64,000 bases of DNA from SABI01 sp963676605 (GTDB lineage: Bacteria; Spirochaetota; Spirochaetia; Sphaerochaetales; Sphaerochaetaceae). This document shows positions 27,230 through 36,687 of the stretch, one piece after another. Location of the stretch: positions 62,001 through 126,000 of the forward strand of contig CAXXSP010000018.1 of NCBI GenBank assembly GCA_963676605.2. Reading direction: 5' to 3'. The position numbers were made by a program, and so were the translations under genes. The notes below the pieces were generated by a model. It did not search any database. It saw only the letters and a program-made list of their open reading frames with translations, and was not told where the DNA came from. The first letter of the stretch is position 1, and every line of letters begins with the position of its first letter.

Positions 27230-29812
27230 ATGAGCAATCTCAATCTGACACCGATGATGAAACAGTACCTCGAAATCAAAGAGGAATATCAGGATGAAGT
27301 GCTGTTTTTCCGTCTCGGAGATTTCTATGAGATGTTTATGGACGATGCCATTGAAGTCTCCCGTCTTCTCAACCTGACTCTGACGAAAAGGAATGGGAAT
27401 CCGATGTGCGGTATTCCCTACCATGCAGCTAAAACCTATCTCAAGAGACTTCTTGATGAAGGGAAGAAGATAGCAATCTGCGAACAGACGCAGATGCCGG
27501 AGGGGCCCGGTTCAATTGCAAAGAGAGAGGTCGTTCAGGTCATCACTCCGGGAACTGTTGTGGAAGAGGAATTCCTCGAAGATTCCCGGACAAGCTACAT
27601 TCTTGCCCTCACTCACATAGAGAAGGAACTCTCGGTTGCCTACTGTGATGTATCCTCCCTTTCTTTCTATACGACAGAACTTACCATGGAGCCGACGTTT
27701 CATTCCGTGAGGACGCTACTGGAACAACTAAGCGTACGAGAGATCGTCATTGATGATGATTTCCTTGATGCGAACCCGAACCTCGCACCGATACTCGAAG
27801 AAAAACAGATCATGGTGAACCGTCTCCCGTCATGGCATTTTTCAATACAGAAGGGATTCACCTTACTCACCCAGGCCTTTCAGGTTTTAAACCTCAATGC
27901 ATTTTCCATACCTGAGAACGACATTTCTCTCGCCGCTGCCGGAGCTCTGCTCTACTATATCGAACACTCGGCAAAACAGCCGCTCTCAAACCTCCAGAAT
28001 CTTTCTCATATCAGAAAGAATGAATTTCTTACGATAGACGAATCAAGCAGAAGAAATCTCGAGCTTTTGCGAAACCTTCAGGATGGATCCACCCGGATGA
28101 CACTCTACTCATCCATTCAGGAAACGGTAAGTTCCAGCGGTTCCAGGCTGCTTCAGGAGTGGATTCAACATCCTCTCACCTCAGCCGACAAGATACGGAA
28201 CAGGCAGGAGAGAGTCGACTCATTCATCCAGGATCAGGAGGAACATCACAGAATCAGATCCCTGCTGAAAGAGACGAGGGACGTGATGCGGATTATCAGC
28301 AGGATCAGTCTATCGCGTCATACGCCTCTCGATATCCTCACGCTGTCAGTAACTCTCAGACATTTTTTCACCCTGATCCAGAGTGATAGGGAAAGGTATC
28401 TGACCAGCTTCTCCTTACAAATGGAGAGTGAAGAAACCCAGAAACTTGAAACACTCCTTTCTGTACTTGAAAGGGCGATTTCACCCACCGTGAGTTCTCT
28501 GTACACCCCGCATTCGATCATTCAGGACGGGTATGATGAAGAACTCGATGCGCTTAGGCATCTCATGACGAGTGGGAATGATGAGATTGAAAAGTATGTA
28601 AAGGAGTTGAAGGAAGAACTCGCTATTCCGCAGATCAAGCTCTCTTATAACAAGATCATCGGTCATTACATGGAGATCACCAAAACCCATAGCGCGAAAG
28701 TGCCTGAGACCTTCTTCAGAAAACAGACTCTCGTCAACTCGGAGAGGTATACCACCGAGGAACTTGTCAGACTTGAAGGAGAGATACTTGCCTCCCAGAA
28801 GAAGTGTGCAGATCTTGAGATGCAGCTGTTCAACACCGTTGTTGAACAGGTCTCTGATCTCATCCCCTCGCTCCATCGGGTAGGACGTCTGCTCAGCGAA
28901 ATAGACTGTATCCAGAGTTTCGCCTATACAGCCATCAGACGCTCCTTCGTAAAGCCCATCCTGACCGACTCACCTGACATCTCTATTGAAGATGGGCGAC
29001 ACCCTGTCGTTGAGCAATATCTGCCTGCAGGCTCCTTCATCGCGAATCCGCTCCATCTGAATGAGGAAAGAGGAAGACTCGCACTCATTACAGGACCGAA
29101 TATGGCAGGGAAATCGACCTATCTGAGACAGAATGCACTGATCGTCATCCTTGCTCATATCGGTTCCTTCGTTCCTGCTGCACTTGCAGAAATCCCCCTC
29201 AGTGATGCAGTGTTCTGTCGTGTGGGGGCCAGTGACAACCTTGCCCGGGGAGAATCCACATTCCTCATTGAAATGCAGGAAGCAGCCTATATCATTAGGA
29301 ATGCAACGGACCGTTCTCTGATCATCATGGATGAAATAGGACGGGGTACAAGTACACAAGACGGTCTATCCATAGCATATTCAGTGATGAGAACGCTTGA
29401 AGAGAAGGGAATCAACACCCTCTTTGCAACCCATTACCATGAACTCACCATGATGGACACCTCAGCACTTCAACTCCTCACCCTCGCCGTCAGCGAGCAG
29501 AAGAAACGTATCGTCTTTCTGAGGAAACTCATCGAGGGAAGTGCCGACAGTTCGTACGGTCTGCATGTAGCCCAGCTTGCCGGCATGCCGAAGGAGGTCC
29601 TCTCGAGAGCGCTTCAGTTCCAAAAAGAGCACTACGCCTCCTATGCTCTTTCCCTCGATTCAGGGCAGCTGGACCTGTTCACCTCTTTCTCTGAAAACGA
29701 GGAACCTCCCGCTTTAGAGATGATACGCTCCTATCCGCTCGAATCGGTAACCCCGCTGGAGGCGATGAATTTTGTCGCGGAACTCAAAAAGACGCTAGAC
29801 GAAGATACCTAA
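27230..29812 (+). CDS. mutS: DNA mismatch repair protein MutS
   Basis: MutS recognises mismatches and starts repair with MutL. The 860-residue protein starts MSNLNLTPMMKQYLEIKEEY and has the mismatch-contact motif GDFYEMF, the connector and lever domains, Walker A GPNMAGKST, LIIMDEIGRGTST (Walker B), the signature ATHYHELT and a C-terminal HTH-like end (LDLF, P-L-E-A-MNF). The AAAGGAGCTCC site is good. It follows bamA by 18 bases. No mutL is in the window. Confidence 0.96.
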   Translation: MSNLNLTPMMKQYLEIKEEYQDEVLFFRLGDFYEMFMDDAIEVSRLLNLTLTKRNGNPMCGIPYHAAKTYLKRLLDEGKKIAICEQTQMPEGPGSIAKREVVQVITPGTVVEEEFLEDSRTSYILALTHIEKELSVAYCDVSSLSFYTTELTMEPTFHSVRTLLEQLSVREIVIDDDFLDANPNLAPILEEKQIMVNRLPSWHFSIQKGFTLLTQAFQVLNLNAFSIPENDISLAAAGALLYYIEHSAKQPLSNLQNLSHIRKNEFLTIDESSRRNLELLRNLQDGSTRMTLYSSIQETVSSSGSRLLQEWIQHPLTSADKIRNRQERVDSFIQDQEEHHRIRSLLKETRDVMRIISRISLSRHTPLDILTLSVTLRHFFTLIQSDRERYLTSFSLQMESEETQKLETLLSVLERAISPTVSSLYTPHSIIQDGYDEELDALRHLMTSGNDEIEKYVKELKEELAIPQIKLSYNKIIGHYMEITKTHSAKVPETFFRKQTLVNSERYTTEELVRLEGEILASQKKCADLEMQLFNTVVEQVSDLIPSLHRVGRLLSEIDCIQSFAYTAIRRSFVKPILTDSPDISIEDGRHPVVEQYLPAGSFIANPLHLNEERGRLALITGPNMAGKSTYLRQNALIVILAHIGSFVPAALAEIPLSDAVFCRVGASDNLARGESTFLIEMQEAAYIIRNATDRSLIIMDEIGRGTSTQDGLSIAYSVMRTLEEKGINTLFATHYHELTMMDTSALQLLTLAVSEQKKRIVFLRKLIEGSADSSYGLHVAQLAGMPKEVLSRALQFQKEHYASYALSLDSGQLDLFTSFSENEEPPALEMIRSYPLESVTPLEAMNFVAELKKTLDEDT

Positions 29813-29884
29813 GAAAATCCTCATCTCAGTTCGCTCATTGCTGAAGAACTTCCTGTATATACGGCAAATACCTTCCTCAGGTCA

Positions 29885-29913
29885 TTGACTAAAAGGGGGG
29901 AATACACTATTGT
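29885..29913 (+). promoter_or_regulatory. Promoter of the rimP-nusA-infB operon
   Basis: TTGACT (29885-29890), 17 bases, then TATTGT (29908-29913) lie between mutS and rimP. The predicted start is about 60 bases before the rimP ATG, leaving room for the leader hairpin. Confidence 0.6.
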
Positions 29914-29941
29914 TTGGTTACAGAGTAGAACTTTTAAATCT

Positions 29942-29970
29942 GGGATCGCACAAGTGCAGATCCCTTTTTT
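29942..29970 (+). terminator. Attenuator-like terminator in the rimP leader
   Basis: A stem GGGATC(GCA)...(TGC)A GATCCC is followed at once by six T (29965-29970), a textbook intrinsic terminator. It lies after the operon promoter and only two bases before the rimP ribosome site (GGAGA, 29973-29977). In Bacillus subtilis a NusA-dependent terminator ahead of ylxS(rimP)-nusA autoregulates the operon, and this could be the same logic. No antiterminator pairing was worked out. Confidence 0.75.
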
Positions 29971-29980
29971 GTGGAGAATT

Positions 29981-30469
29981 ATGGAAAGAAGATTGTTTCA
30001 GCAGCCAGATTATCTCGCATTGGAGCCGCTGGTGAAGGCCCTGGGGCTTGTACTGGTGGAAGTCACGAAAGACAGATACGGCTCCTCTGTTCGTTACAGA
30101 GTCATCATTACCAACACAGAGAATAAGGCGAATATCAAGGATTGCGAGAACGTTCATCGAATGCTTCAGACCAGACTCTCTCTTCTTGAGGAGGACAGAG
30201 ATCTCGATCTAGAAGTCTCCACCCCTGGAATAACCCATTCGTTCAAGGATGCAGGTGAGTTTTCGCTGTTTGTTCACAGCATCTGCCGTATCTACGTCAA
30301 TGAACGCAGTGAATGGATCAGGGGAATCATCACTTCCAGTGATGAAACCTCTCTCACCCTGACTCAGGCGGTCGGAGAGGATTCCAAAGAGAAATTTGAA
30401 ACATACACAATACAGTACAGCCTGATTCAGAAGGCGAAACTTGCATATGGATGGGAGGATATTTCATAA
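29981..30469 (+). CDS. rimP: Ribosome maturation factor RimP
   Basis: RimP helps assemble the 30S subunit. The 162-residue protein starts MERRLFQQPDYLALEPLVKALG and shows the family core LVLVEVTKDRYG, NIKDCENVHRML and LDLEVSTPGITHSF, with an SH3-like C-terminal half. The ATG at 29981 is chosen since GTGGAGAATT precedes it and the longer frame would read through the terminator hairpin. The stop codon overlaps the nusA start by one base (TAATG). The N-terminal part is slightly shorter than in E. coli, and the VSSPG motif is VSTPG here. Confidence 0.88.
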   Translation: MERRLFQQPDYLALEPLVKALGLVLVEVTKDRYGSSVRYRVIITNTENKANIKDCENVHRMLQTRLSLLEEDRDLDLEVSTPGITHSFKDAGEFSLFVHSICRIYVNERSEWIRGIITSSDETSLTLTQAVGEDSKEKFETYTIQYSLIQKAKLAYGWEDIS

Positions 30470-31938
30470 TGTCCAGTGATTTGAGTGAGGCAATCAGAAA
30501 CCTCGTAAACGAACGTGGAATTGACAAGGATGTCGTCGTCGAGACAGTGAAGGATATTCTTCTTGCTGCGTACAAAAGGAAATACGGAACCAGCGACAAT
30601 GCTGTCGTTGAATATAATGAAGAGACCGACAATGTCGAACTGTATGCCATCAAGGAGATCGTAGATGATGAAGATTTCGACGGCATGCATGACGAGATCT
30701 CTCTCACGGACGCACGTGAGTTCGAACCGAACTGCGAAATCGGAGATAAACTTCAGATCTCCATCAACCCTCAGACTTTTGATAGAATCAGTGTTCAGAG
30801 TGCAAAACAGAAAGCACGACAGGAATTGAGAGAAATTCAGAACAACACGATCTATGCTGAATATAAAGCTAAAGAAGGTGAGATGATCATCGGCTATTAT
30901 CAGCGTGAAAGTGAACGCGGAGATATGATCATCGACCTTGGAAAGATCGAGGGTATCCTCCCCCGTGCTTTCCAGTCTCCCCGGGAAGCCTACAAGAAAA
31001 ACGACAAGATCAAGTGTTATGTGTTCAGAGTCGAGAAACCTGAGAAAGGTAATCCCCGGGTTGAACTGAGCCGGACTCATCCTGAATTTGTACGCAAACT
31101 CTTCGAACTTGAAGTCCCCGAAATTTATGACCATTCCATCGAAATCCATAAGATTGTCCGTGAACCGGGGTACAGAACCAAGGTGGCTGTCTACTCCCAC
31201 AGAAACGATCTTGATCCGGTTGGGGCCTGTGTCGGGTTGAAGGGAATCAGAGTTCAGACTATTATGAGAGAGATGGAAGGGGAGAGGATCGATGTTCTCA
31301 GATACGATCCCAATCCCATCGAGTACATCAAGAATTCTCTCTCTCCGGCTGAGGTGAAGAAAGTTCTTGTCCTCGATGAGGCAAAAAGGACCGCGATCGC
31401 TGTTGTTGATGATTCCCAGCTCTCACTCGCTATCGGTAAGCAGGGCATCAATGTCAGACTTGCCAACAAGCTTGTAGACTGGATCATTGATGTGAAGACA
31501 GTCGATCAATACCGTGAGATCGATTTCGATTCAGAGACCCGTGAAAGAATTGATGCACTTTTCAATGGCGAAGAGCAGTATATTGAAGAGTACGAAGAAG
31601 AATATGAAGAGCAGGAGTTCATGCTTGAAGATATTGAAGGCTTCAAGAGCGAACTTCTCGAGAAGCTTCATTATTACGATATCTATACCGTTGAAGAATT
31701 TGTCAATCTGAGTGAAGAAGAGATCGGCAGTTTCGAGGATATCGCACAGGAAGAGGTGGATGAAGCCATGCAGCTTCTCTCCGAATTTGTAGATATCGTG
31801 GAAGAAGAATCCTCTGAAGAAGAGGTGCAGGAGTTTGTCTGTCCCGAATGCGGAGCTGCTCTCACTCCTGAAATGACTCAGTGCCCATCCTGTGGAGTAG
31901 GCCTGAGTTTCGAAGAAGTCGAAGTTGATGAGGAGTAA
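30469..31938 (+). CDS. nusA: Transcription termination/antitermination protein NusA with C-terminal zinc ribbon
   Basis: NusA binds RNA polymerase and controls pausing, termination and antitermination. The 489-residue protein has the N-terminal domain, S1 (about 134-200), two KH domains (ACVGLKGIRVQTIMREM and LAIGKQGINVRLANKL) and then a very acidic linker (about 365-388, rich in Glu/Tyr). A helical segment follows, and the end is CPEC-x10-CPSC (Cys458, 461, 472, 475), a zinc ribbon not part of the standard NusA plan. Translation is coupled to rimP through TAATG, with GGGAGG upstream. The ylxR/ylxQ genes often found before infB are absent. Confidence 0.95.
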   Translation: MSSDLSEAIRNLVNERGIDKDVVVETVKDILLAAYKRKYGTSDNAVVEYNEETDNVELYAIKEIVDDEDFDGMHDEISLTDAREFEPNCEIGDKLQISINPQTFDRISVQSAKQKARQELREIQNNTIYAEYKAKEGEMIIGYYQRESERGDMIIDLGKIEGILPRAFQSPREAYKKNDKIKCYVFRVEKPEKGNPRVELSRTHPEFVRKLFELEVPEIYDHSIEIHKIVREPGYRTKVAVYSHRNDLDPVGACVGLKGIRVQTIMREMEGERIDVLRYDPNPIEYIKNSLSPAEVKKVLVLDEAKRTAIAVVDDSQLSLAIGKQGINVRLANKLVDWIIDVKTVDQYREIDFDSETRERIDALFNGEEQYIEEYEEEYEEQEFMLEDIEGFKSELLEKLHYYDIYTVEEFVNLSEEEIGSFEDIAQEEVDEAMQLLSEFVDIVEEESSEEEVQEFVCPECGAALTPEMTQCPSCGVGLSFEEVEVDEE

Positions 31939-31950
31939 TGACGATTAACT

Positions 31951-34569
31951 ATGAGTGATGAAATGAACAAGCCGAAAACGACCCTGATTAAGCAGACGAA
32001 ACCGAACTCACAGGAGACAGAGTCTCCTAAAAACGCTCCTCAGCAGAAAACTGGAGAGAAAAAAAAGGTCGTAGTCGTCAAGAAAAGGGTAGTGGTGGTA
32101 AAACCTCAGGCAAAACATGCCCCGTCTCCTGCTCCTGCTCAGAGTACTGAAGACATCAGGAAAACAGAAACTCCTGAAAAAGTTGAGAAGAAGGTAGAGA
32201 CTCCTGCTGCTCCAACTCCTTCAGCACCTGCCGCCAAGGCAGCACCCAGGCCCGAAAGGCCCCCTCAGAGAACTACCCATTCAACGGTTAAACGGAAAGT
32301 CCAGGAACCCTTCCGGAAGACTCCGAATGCCGGTGTTTCCACGATCAAGGTTATTGATCCGAAAAACCTTCCTCCTGTACCGGGACAGGGACAGAACGCC
32401 CAGGCCCATGTAGAATGGAGAAAGACCAATCCGAATCCTGACACTCGCCGTCCCGCAGGGACCGGTCCGAGAAAAGTAGGACAGGTTGGAGGCTATAATC
32501 CCCGACAGCAGGGAGGAGACAGAGATCGTGCTCCCAGAGGCCCGGCAGGACCTCGCCGCTTTGATAACCGGGGCGGTAGACCCCCCTTTGATAATAACCG
32601 TCCGGGAGGACCGAGGCCTCCGAGGCCGCAGGGACCTCGTCCAGGCGGAGGTTTCGCGCCACGTGGAGAATCTGCACCTCCTGCAGATGCACACAAGCCC
32701 GGAAAGAAGGTCTTCAGAAAGAAGAAAAACTTCACCAGACGGGATAAAGAGACTGAGAAAAACTTCCAGATCAAGAAGAAGGACGTTCACAGAGCGAACC
32801 CTGTTCCCAAGAAGATCGATATCATGGACGTTATCACGGTTGCTGATCTCGCCAAGAAGATGAATCTCAAGGCAAATGAAGTCATCGCAAAGCTCTTTGA
32901 AATGGGTATGATGGTAACAATCAACCAGCAGATTGATTCTGATGTTGCGACCATTATCGCCAATGAATATAACTGTGAAGTGAATATCGTTTCGCTCTAT
33001 GATGAAACACTCATCCAGACCGAAGATGATATCGATGAGGATATGTTTCCCAGAGCTCCGATCGTCACGATCATGGGTCACGTTGACCATGGTAAGACGA
33101 AGCTCCTTGATGCAATCAGAAGCACTGACGTTGTTGCAGATGAATTCGGTGGAATCACCCAGCATATCGGAGCGTATAAGGTTTCGTTACCCGAGAAAGG
33201 CGATATCGTCTTCCTCGATACTCCGGGACACGCGGCCTTTACCATGATGAGAGCCCGCGGAGCACAGGTGACTGACATTGTCGTTCTTGTTGTTGCAGCA
33301 AACGACGGTGTGATGCCTCAGACCAAGGAAGCCATCGACCACGCGAAGGCGGCGAAGGTACCTATCATCGTTGCAGTCAATAAGATTGATCTTCATGATG
33401 CGAATGTCGACAGAGTGAAGCAGCAGCTTTCCGAACATGGTCTCATGCCGGAAGACTGGGGTGGTGATACCCTCTTCTGTGAACTCTCAGCACTCAAGAA
33501 TATCGGTATTGATGAACTCCTTGATACGATTCTTCTCCAGGCAGAGATGCTTGAACTGACGGCGAATCCCTCTGTCAGGGCTGAAGGTAAGGTGCTTGAA
33601 AGCAGAATCGACCAGGGTCGCGGTATCGTTGCCTCTATCATTATTGAAAGAGGTACACTGCGGGTCGGTGACAACTTTGTAGCAGGTATCTACCATGGTA
33701 AAGTCAGAGCAATGACCGATGACCACGGAAAGAGGATCCAGGAAGCAGGTCCCGCCACTCCGGTGGAAATAACCGGACTCTCCGATATCCCGGGTGCAGG
33801 TGATCCGTTCCAGGTGACTGAGAACGAAAAGCAGGCACGTCAGGTCGGTTCAAAGAGACAGGAACTTGAACGGCTCGGCCAGGCGAAGAATGTCAAGAAA
33901 GTTACACTCGACAATATCTTCGACAAACTTCAGGATGGTGAGATTCAGGAATTCAACGTCATTATCAAGGGTGATGTACAGGGCTCCGTTGAAGCTGTCC
34001 AGCATGCACTCGAGAAATTGAGTAATAAAGAGATCCGCCTGAACGCGATCAGGGCTTCCGCAGGAGCTATCATTGAAGATGACATCAACCTTGCCATCGC
34101 CTCAAATGCTCTGGTACTCGGATTCAATGTGCGTCCGACCCCGCGTGCTCAGACACTTGCAGAGCAGGAGAAGATCGAAATCCGCAAATACAATATCATC
34201 TATGATGCAGTAGACGACATCAGGGATGCTATGGAAGGAATGCTTTCCCCCGAAAGGACCGAAATTATCATCGGTACCCTCGAGGTGCGTGATACTTTCA
34301 AGGTACCTAAAATCGGTACGATTGCAGGTTGTTATGTTACAAGCGGTAAGATCAGACGTAATGCTCAGGTCAATGTTATCCGTGACTCTATCCGGGTCCA
34401 CACCGGTAAGATCAGCTCACTGAAGCGCTTCAAGGATGATGCGAAGGAAGTGGCCGAAGGCTTCGAATGTGGTGTCGGAATTGAGAATTTCCAGGATCTC
34501 AGAGCAGATGACGTACTTGAAGTCATCGATGTGATCGAGAAGAAGAGGAAGCTGGTAGCAGATGAGTAA
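31951..34569 (+). CDS. infB: Translation initiation factor IF-2
   Basis: IF-2 is the GTPase that brings initiator tRNA to the 30S subunit. The 872-residue protein has a long basic, Pro/Gly/Arg-rich N-terminal part (about 1-285), an IF2_N helix region (IDIMDVITVADLAKKMNLKA), then the G domain: GHVDHGKTKLLDAIR, DEFGGITQHIGAY, DTPGHAAFTMMRARGA, NKIDL. Domains II-IV end with VIRDSIRVHTGKISSLKRFKDD. The ribosome site is poor (GAGGAG 15 bases away), so it probably relies on coupling to nusA 12 bases upstream. rbfA overlaps its last eight bases. Confidence 0.96.
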   Translation: MSDEMNKPKTTLIKQTKPNSQETESPKNAPQQKTGEKKKVVVVKKRVVVVKPQAKHAPSPAPAQSTEDIRKTETPEKVEKKVETPAAPTPSAPAAKAAPRPERPPQRTTHSTVKRKVQEPFRKTPNAGVSTIKVIDPKNLPPVPGQGQNAQAHVEWRKTNPNPDTRRPAGTGPRKVGQVGGYNPRQQGGDRDRAPRGPAGPRRFDNRGGRPPFDNNRPGGPRPPRPQGPRPGGGFAPRGESAPPADAHKPGKKVFRKKKNFTRRDKETEKNFQIKKKDVHRANPVPKKIDIMDVITVADLAKKMNLKANEVIAKLFEMGMMVTINQQIDSDVATIIANEYNCEVNIVSLYDETLIQTEDDIDEDMFPRAPIVTIMGHVDHGKTKLLDAIRSTDVVADEFGGITQHIGAYKVSLPEKGDIVFLDTPGHAAFTMMRARGAQVTDIVVLVVAANDGVMPQTKEAIDHAKAAKVPIIVAVNKIDLHDANVDRVKQQLSEHGLMPEDWGGDTLFCELSALKNIGIDELLDTILLQAEMLELTANPSVRAEGKVLESRIDQGRGIVASIIIERGTLRVGDNFVAGIYHGKVRAMTDDHGKRIQEAGPATPVEITGLSDIPGAGDPFQVTENEKQARQVGSKRQELERLGQAKNVKKVTLDNIFDKLQDGEIQEFNVIIKGDVQGSVEAVQHALEKLSNKEIRLNAIRASAGAIIEDDINLAIASNALVLGFNVRPTPRAQTLAEQEKIEIRKYNIIYDAVDDIRDAMEGMLSPERTEIIIGTLEVRDTFKVPKIGTIAGCYVTSGKIRRNAQVNVIRDSIRVHTGKISSLKRFKDDAKEVAEGFECGVGIENFQDLRADDVLEVIDVIEKKRKLVADE

Positions 34570-34916
34570 TCACGTTCACGAACGTATTGAACAGCGTATT
34601 CAGAAGGCGATCGGGACACTGATCGTCACACGGGAGATCAAGCATCACAAACTGAGCCCATTCGTCTCGGTGAGTGATGTGGTCCTCTCCAAGGATAAGG
34701 CATATGCCACAGTGTATATCTCCTCCTTCGTGGAAGACGGTTCCCTTGCGGACTCTGTTGAAGCCCTGCAGCATTCTGCAGGCTTCATTCAGGGAAGACT
34801 TGGCAAGATCCTGAAAACACGCAATACACCCCCATCTGACATTCAAGCAGGATACCTCTATCGCAGAAGCGAAACGTATAAACGATCTCATCGATTCCCC
34901 TTTCCTAGGAGTCTGA
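34562..34916 (+). CDS. rbfA: Ribosome-binding factor A (frameshifted)
   Basis: RbfA is a 30S maturation factor with a KH-like fold. The frame starts MSNHVHERIEQRIQKAIGTLI and continues KHHKLSPFVSVSDVVLSKD. It breaks at five C (34829-34833). Removing one gives TPHLTFKQDTSIAEAKRIND, the expected end of RbfA, and a stop at 34914-34916, for 117 residues. Without repair the frame runs into truB as an unlikely tail. It overlaps the infB end by eight bases and the truB GTG is two bases after its stop, as expected for a coupled operon. Confidence 0.82.
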
Positions 34917-34917
34917 T

Positions 34918-35822
34918 GTGGTTCCGCTTTCATCCCTTCTGCTGCTAGACAAACCAACTGGTATTACCAGTTTCTCATCACTCTCCCCGGTAAAGCGGTA
35001 TGTGAATAAAAAAAACAGGACATGCTGGTACATTGGACAAGTTTGCTCACGGCCTGATGATCGTCCTTACCGGCTCCTATACCAAGCTGAATCCGTTTTT
35101 CTCCTCACTGGATAAATCGTACAGGGCTGTTATTGAACTCGGCTCTCAGACCGATACCCTGGATCCTGAAGGGGAGGTGATCGCTGTAGCAGATCCTCCC
35201 GAGCTCGGTACGCTGAAGGAAGTCATCACTACTCAGTTTATCGGTGAAATCCAACAGAGGACCGCCGCTGTACTCAGCGATCCACATTGATGGTAAAAGA
35301 GCGCACAAGCTTGCACGAAGCGGCAGAGATTATATTATACCCGATGCACGTCCCGTCACCATAGAGTCGATCGATATTATCTCGTATGAAAATAATCTGC
35401 TGACACTCGATATCAGCTGTTTCCAAGGGAACCTATATCCGCTCCCTTGCCCGCGACATAGCTATAGCCGCCGGATCGAGAGGTTATGTGAAAGAGCTTG
35501 AAAGAACCCGTATCGGGCCCTACTTTCTTGGTGAAGCCGAAAGCTCCACCTCCTCAGAGCTCCTCCGAAAACATGCCGAAGGGAGTATAGAGAGACTGAA
35601 CAAGCTTCCATCACTCTCTCATATTGTGTTATCTGATGAGTCCCTTCAAACCCTATCCTATGGACGAAAACCTACCATCCAGGAGTATGTATCAAGCGAT
35701 ATCCCTCAGGGATTCTCCCTATGCTCTCATTCATGATGAAAGGGGAAAGACGGTGAGCATTGCCTTGCTGAACAGCGCTACCCTGATCGAGAAGAATATC
35801 AAGCTGGAAGGAGTTTTCCTGA
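34918..35822 (+). CDS. truB: tRNA pseudouridine(55) synthase (five frame breaks)
   Basis: TruB makes pseudouridine 55 in the tRNA T-loop. The GTG at 34918 has AGGAG upstream and reads LLLLDKPTGITSFSSL. Five surplus bases break the frame: eight A at 35008-35015, GG at 35259-35260, TTT at 35420-35422, one base between about 35667 and 35683, and CC at 35818-35819. Repair gives KKTGHAGTLDKFAHGL (catalytic Asp), RPPLYSAIHIDGKRAHKLAR, CSKGTYIRSLARD and a PUA-like end, with a TGATG junction to ribF. The repaired length is about 299 residues, normal for TruB. The last repair rests on the expected stop only. Confidence 0.78.
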
Positions 35823-36687
35823 TGGAATTTCATGATTTTGATCAGCTGCTCTCAAGCAGAGAGTTCTCTACTACCCGGGCGGTCATATCGATAGGAGTCT
35901 TCGACGGCCTTCACAAAGGGCATCAGGCGATCATCTCAGCGGCACATGAAAGGGCGATGGAATCTGAAGGGGTGAAAACGGTTGTATTCACCTTCGCACA
36001 GAATCCGAAGATGATGCTCTCCCCAAGCACATCAAAACCGCCGCTTCTTTCCATGAGACAGACCGAAAAAACTCTACGAACAGCTCCAGGTAGATATCGT
36101 TGTAGTGATTGACTTTTCCCCTGATTTCAGTAAACTGTCAGGAGAACAGTTCATTGAAAGGTGTACTCAAATATTTGATGTACAGGCAATTGTTGTAGGA
36201 GATAATTTCAGGTGCGGACACCGTGGAGACACTGGACCCGACCGGATACGGACTATTCTCTCAACATCGCAACCCTTTATTGATGTGATAGTTCCAACGA
36301 TGTACCGTTTATCTGACGGGAGCGTTGACAGCAGCACGATAGTTCGTGCCGAGATTTTACAAGGTAACATGGGGGACTATTCCCCAGTTACTCGGCAGAT
36401 ATCATTCATTGGACCTGGGCCACCTCCCTTCCAGAATACATGAATGGCCTCTGCACCTGCCGATAGATTCGTTCATGCAGCTCCTGCCGCCACCGGGGAT
36501 GTATGAAGGGCACCTGAAACTGAGTCGCTGTGTACAATCATTCAGCGGCACATGCTGTATTACTGAGGGAAGTCTTACCTTCCTGTTCAGTGAAGCCGAT
36601 CAGGCTGAATTACAGCAGAAAGTGCATTCCGAATCGTATCGGTTCGACAGTTTTGAATTTATAAAGGAGAAAGCACAGACATGCTGA
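35822..36687 (+). CDS. ribF: RibF-like FAD synthetase with degenerate riboflavin-kinase region (two frame breaks)
   Basis: The N-terminal FMN adenylyltransferase half is clear: SIGVFDGLHKGHQAII (HxGH-type nucleotide motif), TFAQNPKMML, VVGDNFRCGHRGD and DSSTIVRAEI. Two surplus bases (six A at 36066-36071, five G at 36371-36375) break the frame; repair gives 287 residues. The C-terminal half keeps LLGRYHSL and LLPPPGMYEG but lacks the GFPTAN and GVANIGxRPT motifs of riboflavin kinase. The gene may therefore make FAD from FMN only. AAGGAG before the ATG also overlaps the truB end. Its stop overlaps the rpsO start by seven bases. Confidence 0.75.

Noticed and set aside
32281..33165. A 294-residue open frame on the minus strand within infB
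   Set aside because: It is a shadow of IF-2. The composition (His/Asp-rich, low-complexity) mirrors codon bias of the sense gene.
35624..36112. Natural TruB-RibF fusion read in one open frame
   Set aside because: The fused frame results from surplus bases. Removing one C at 35818-35819 gives a TGATG stop/start overlap with AAGGAG before ribF, the common arrangement.
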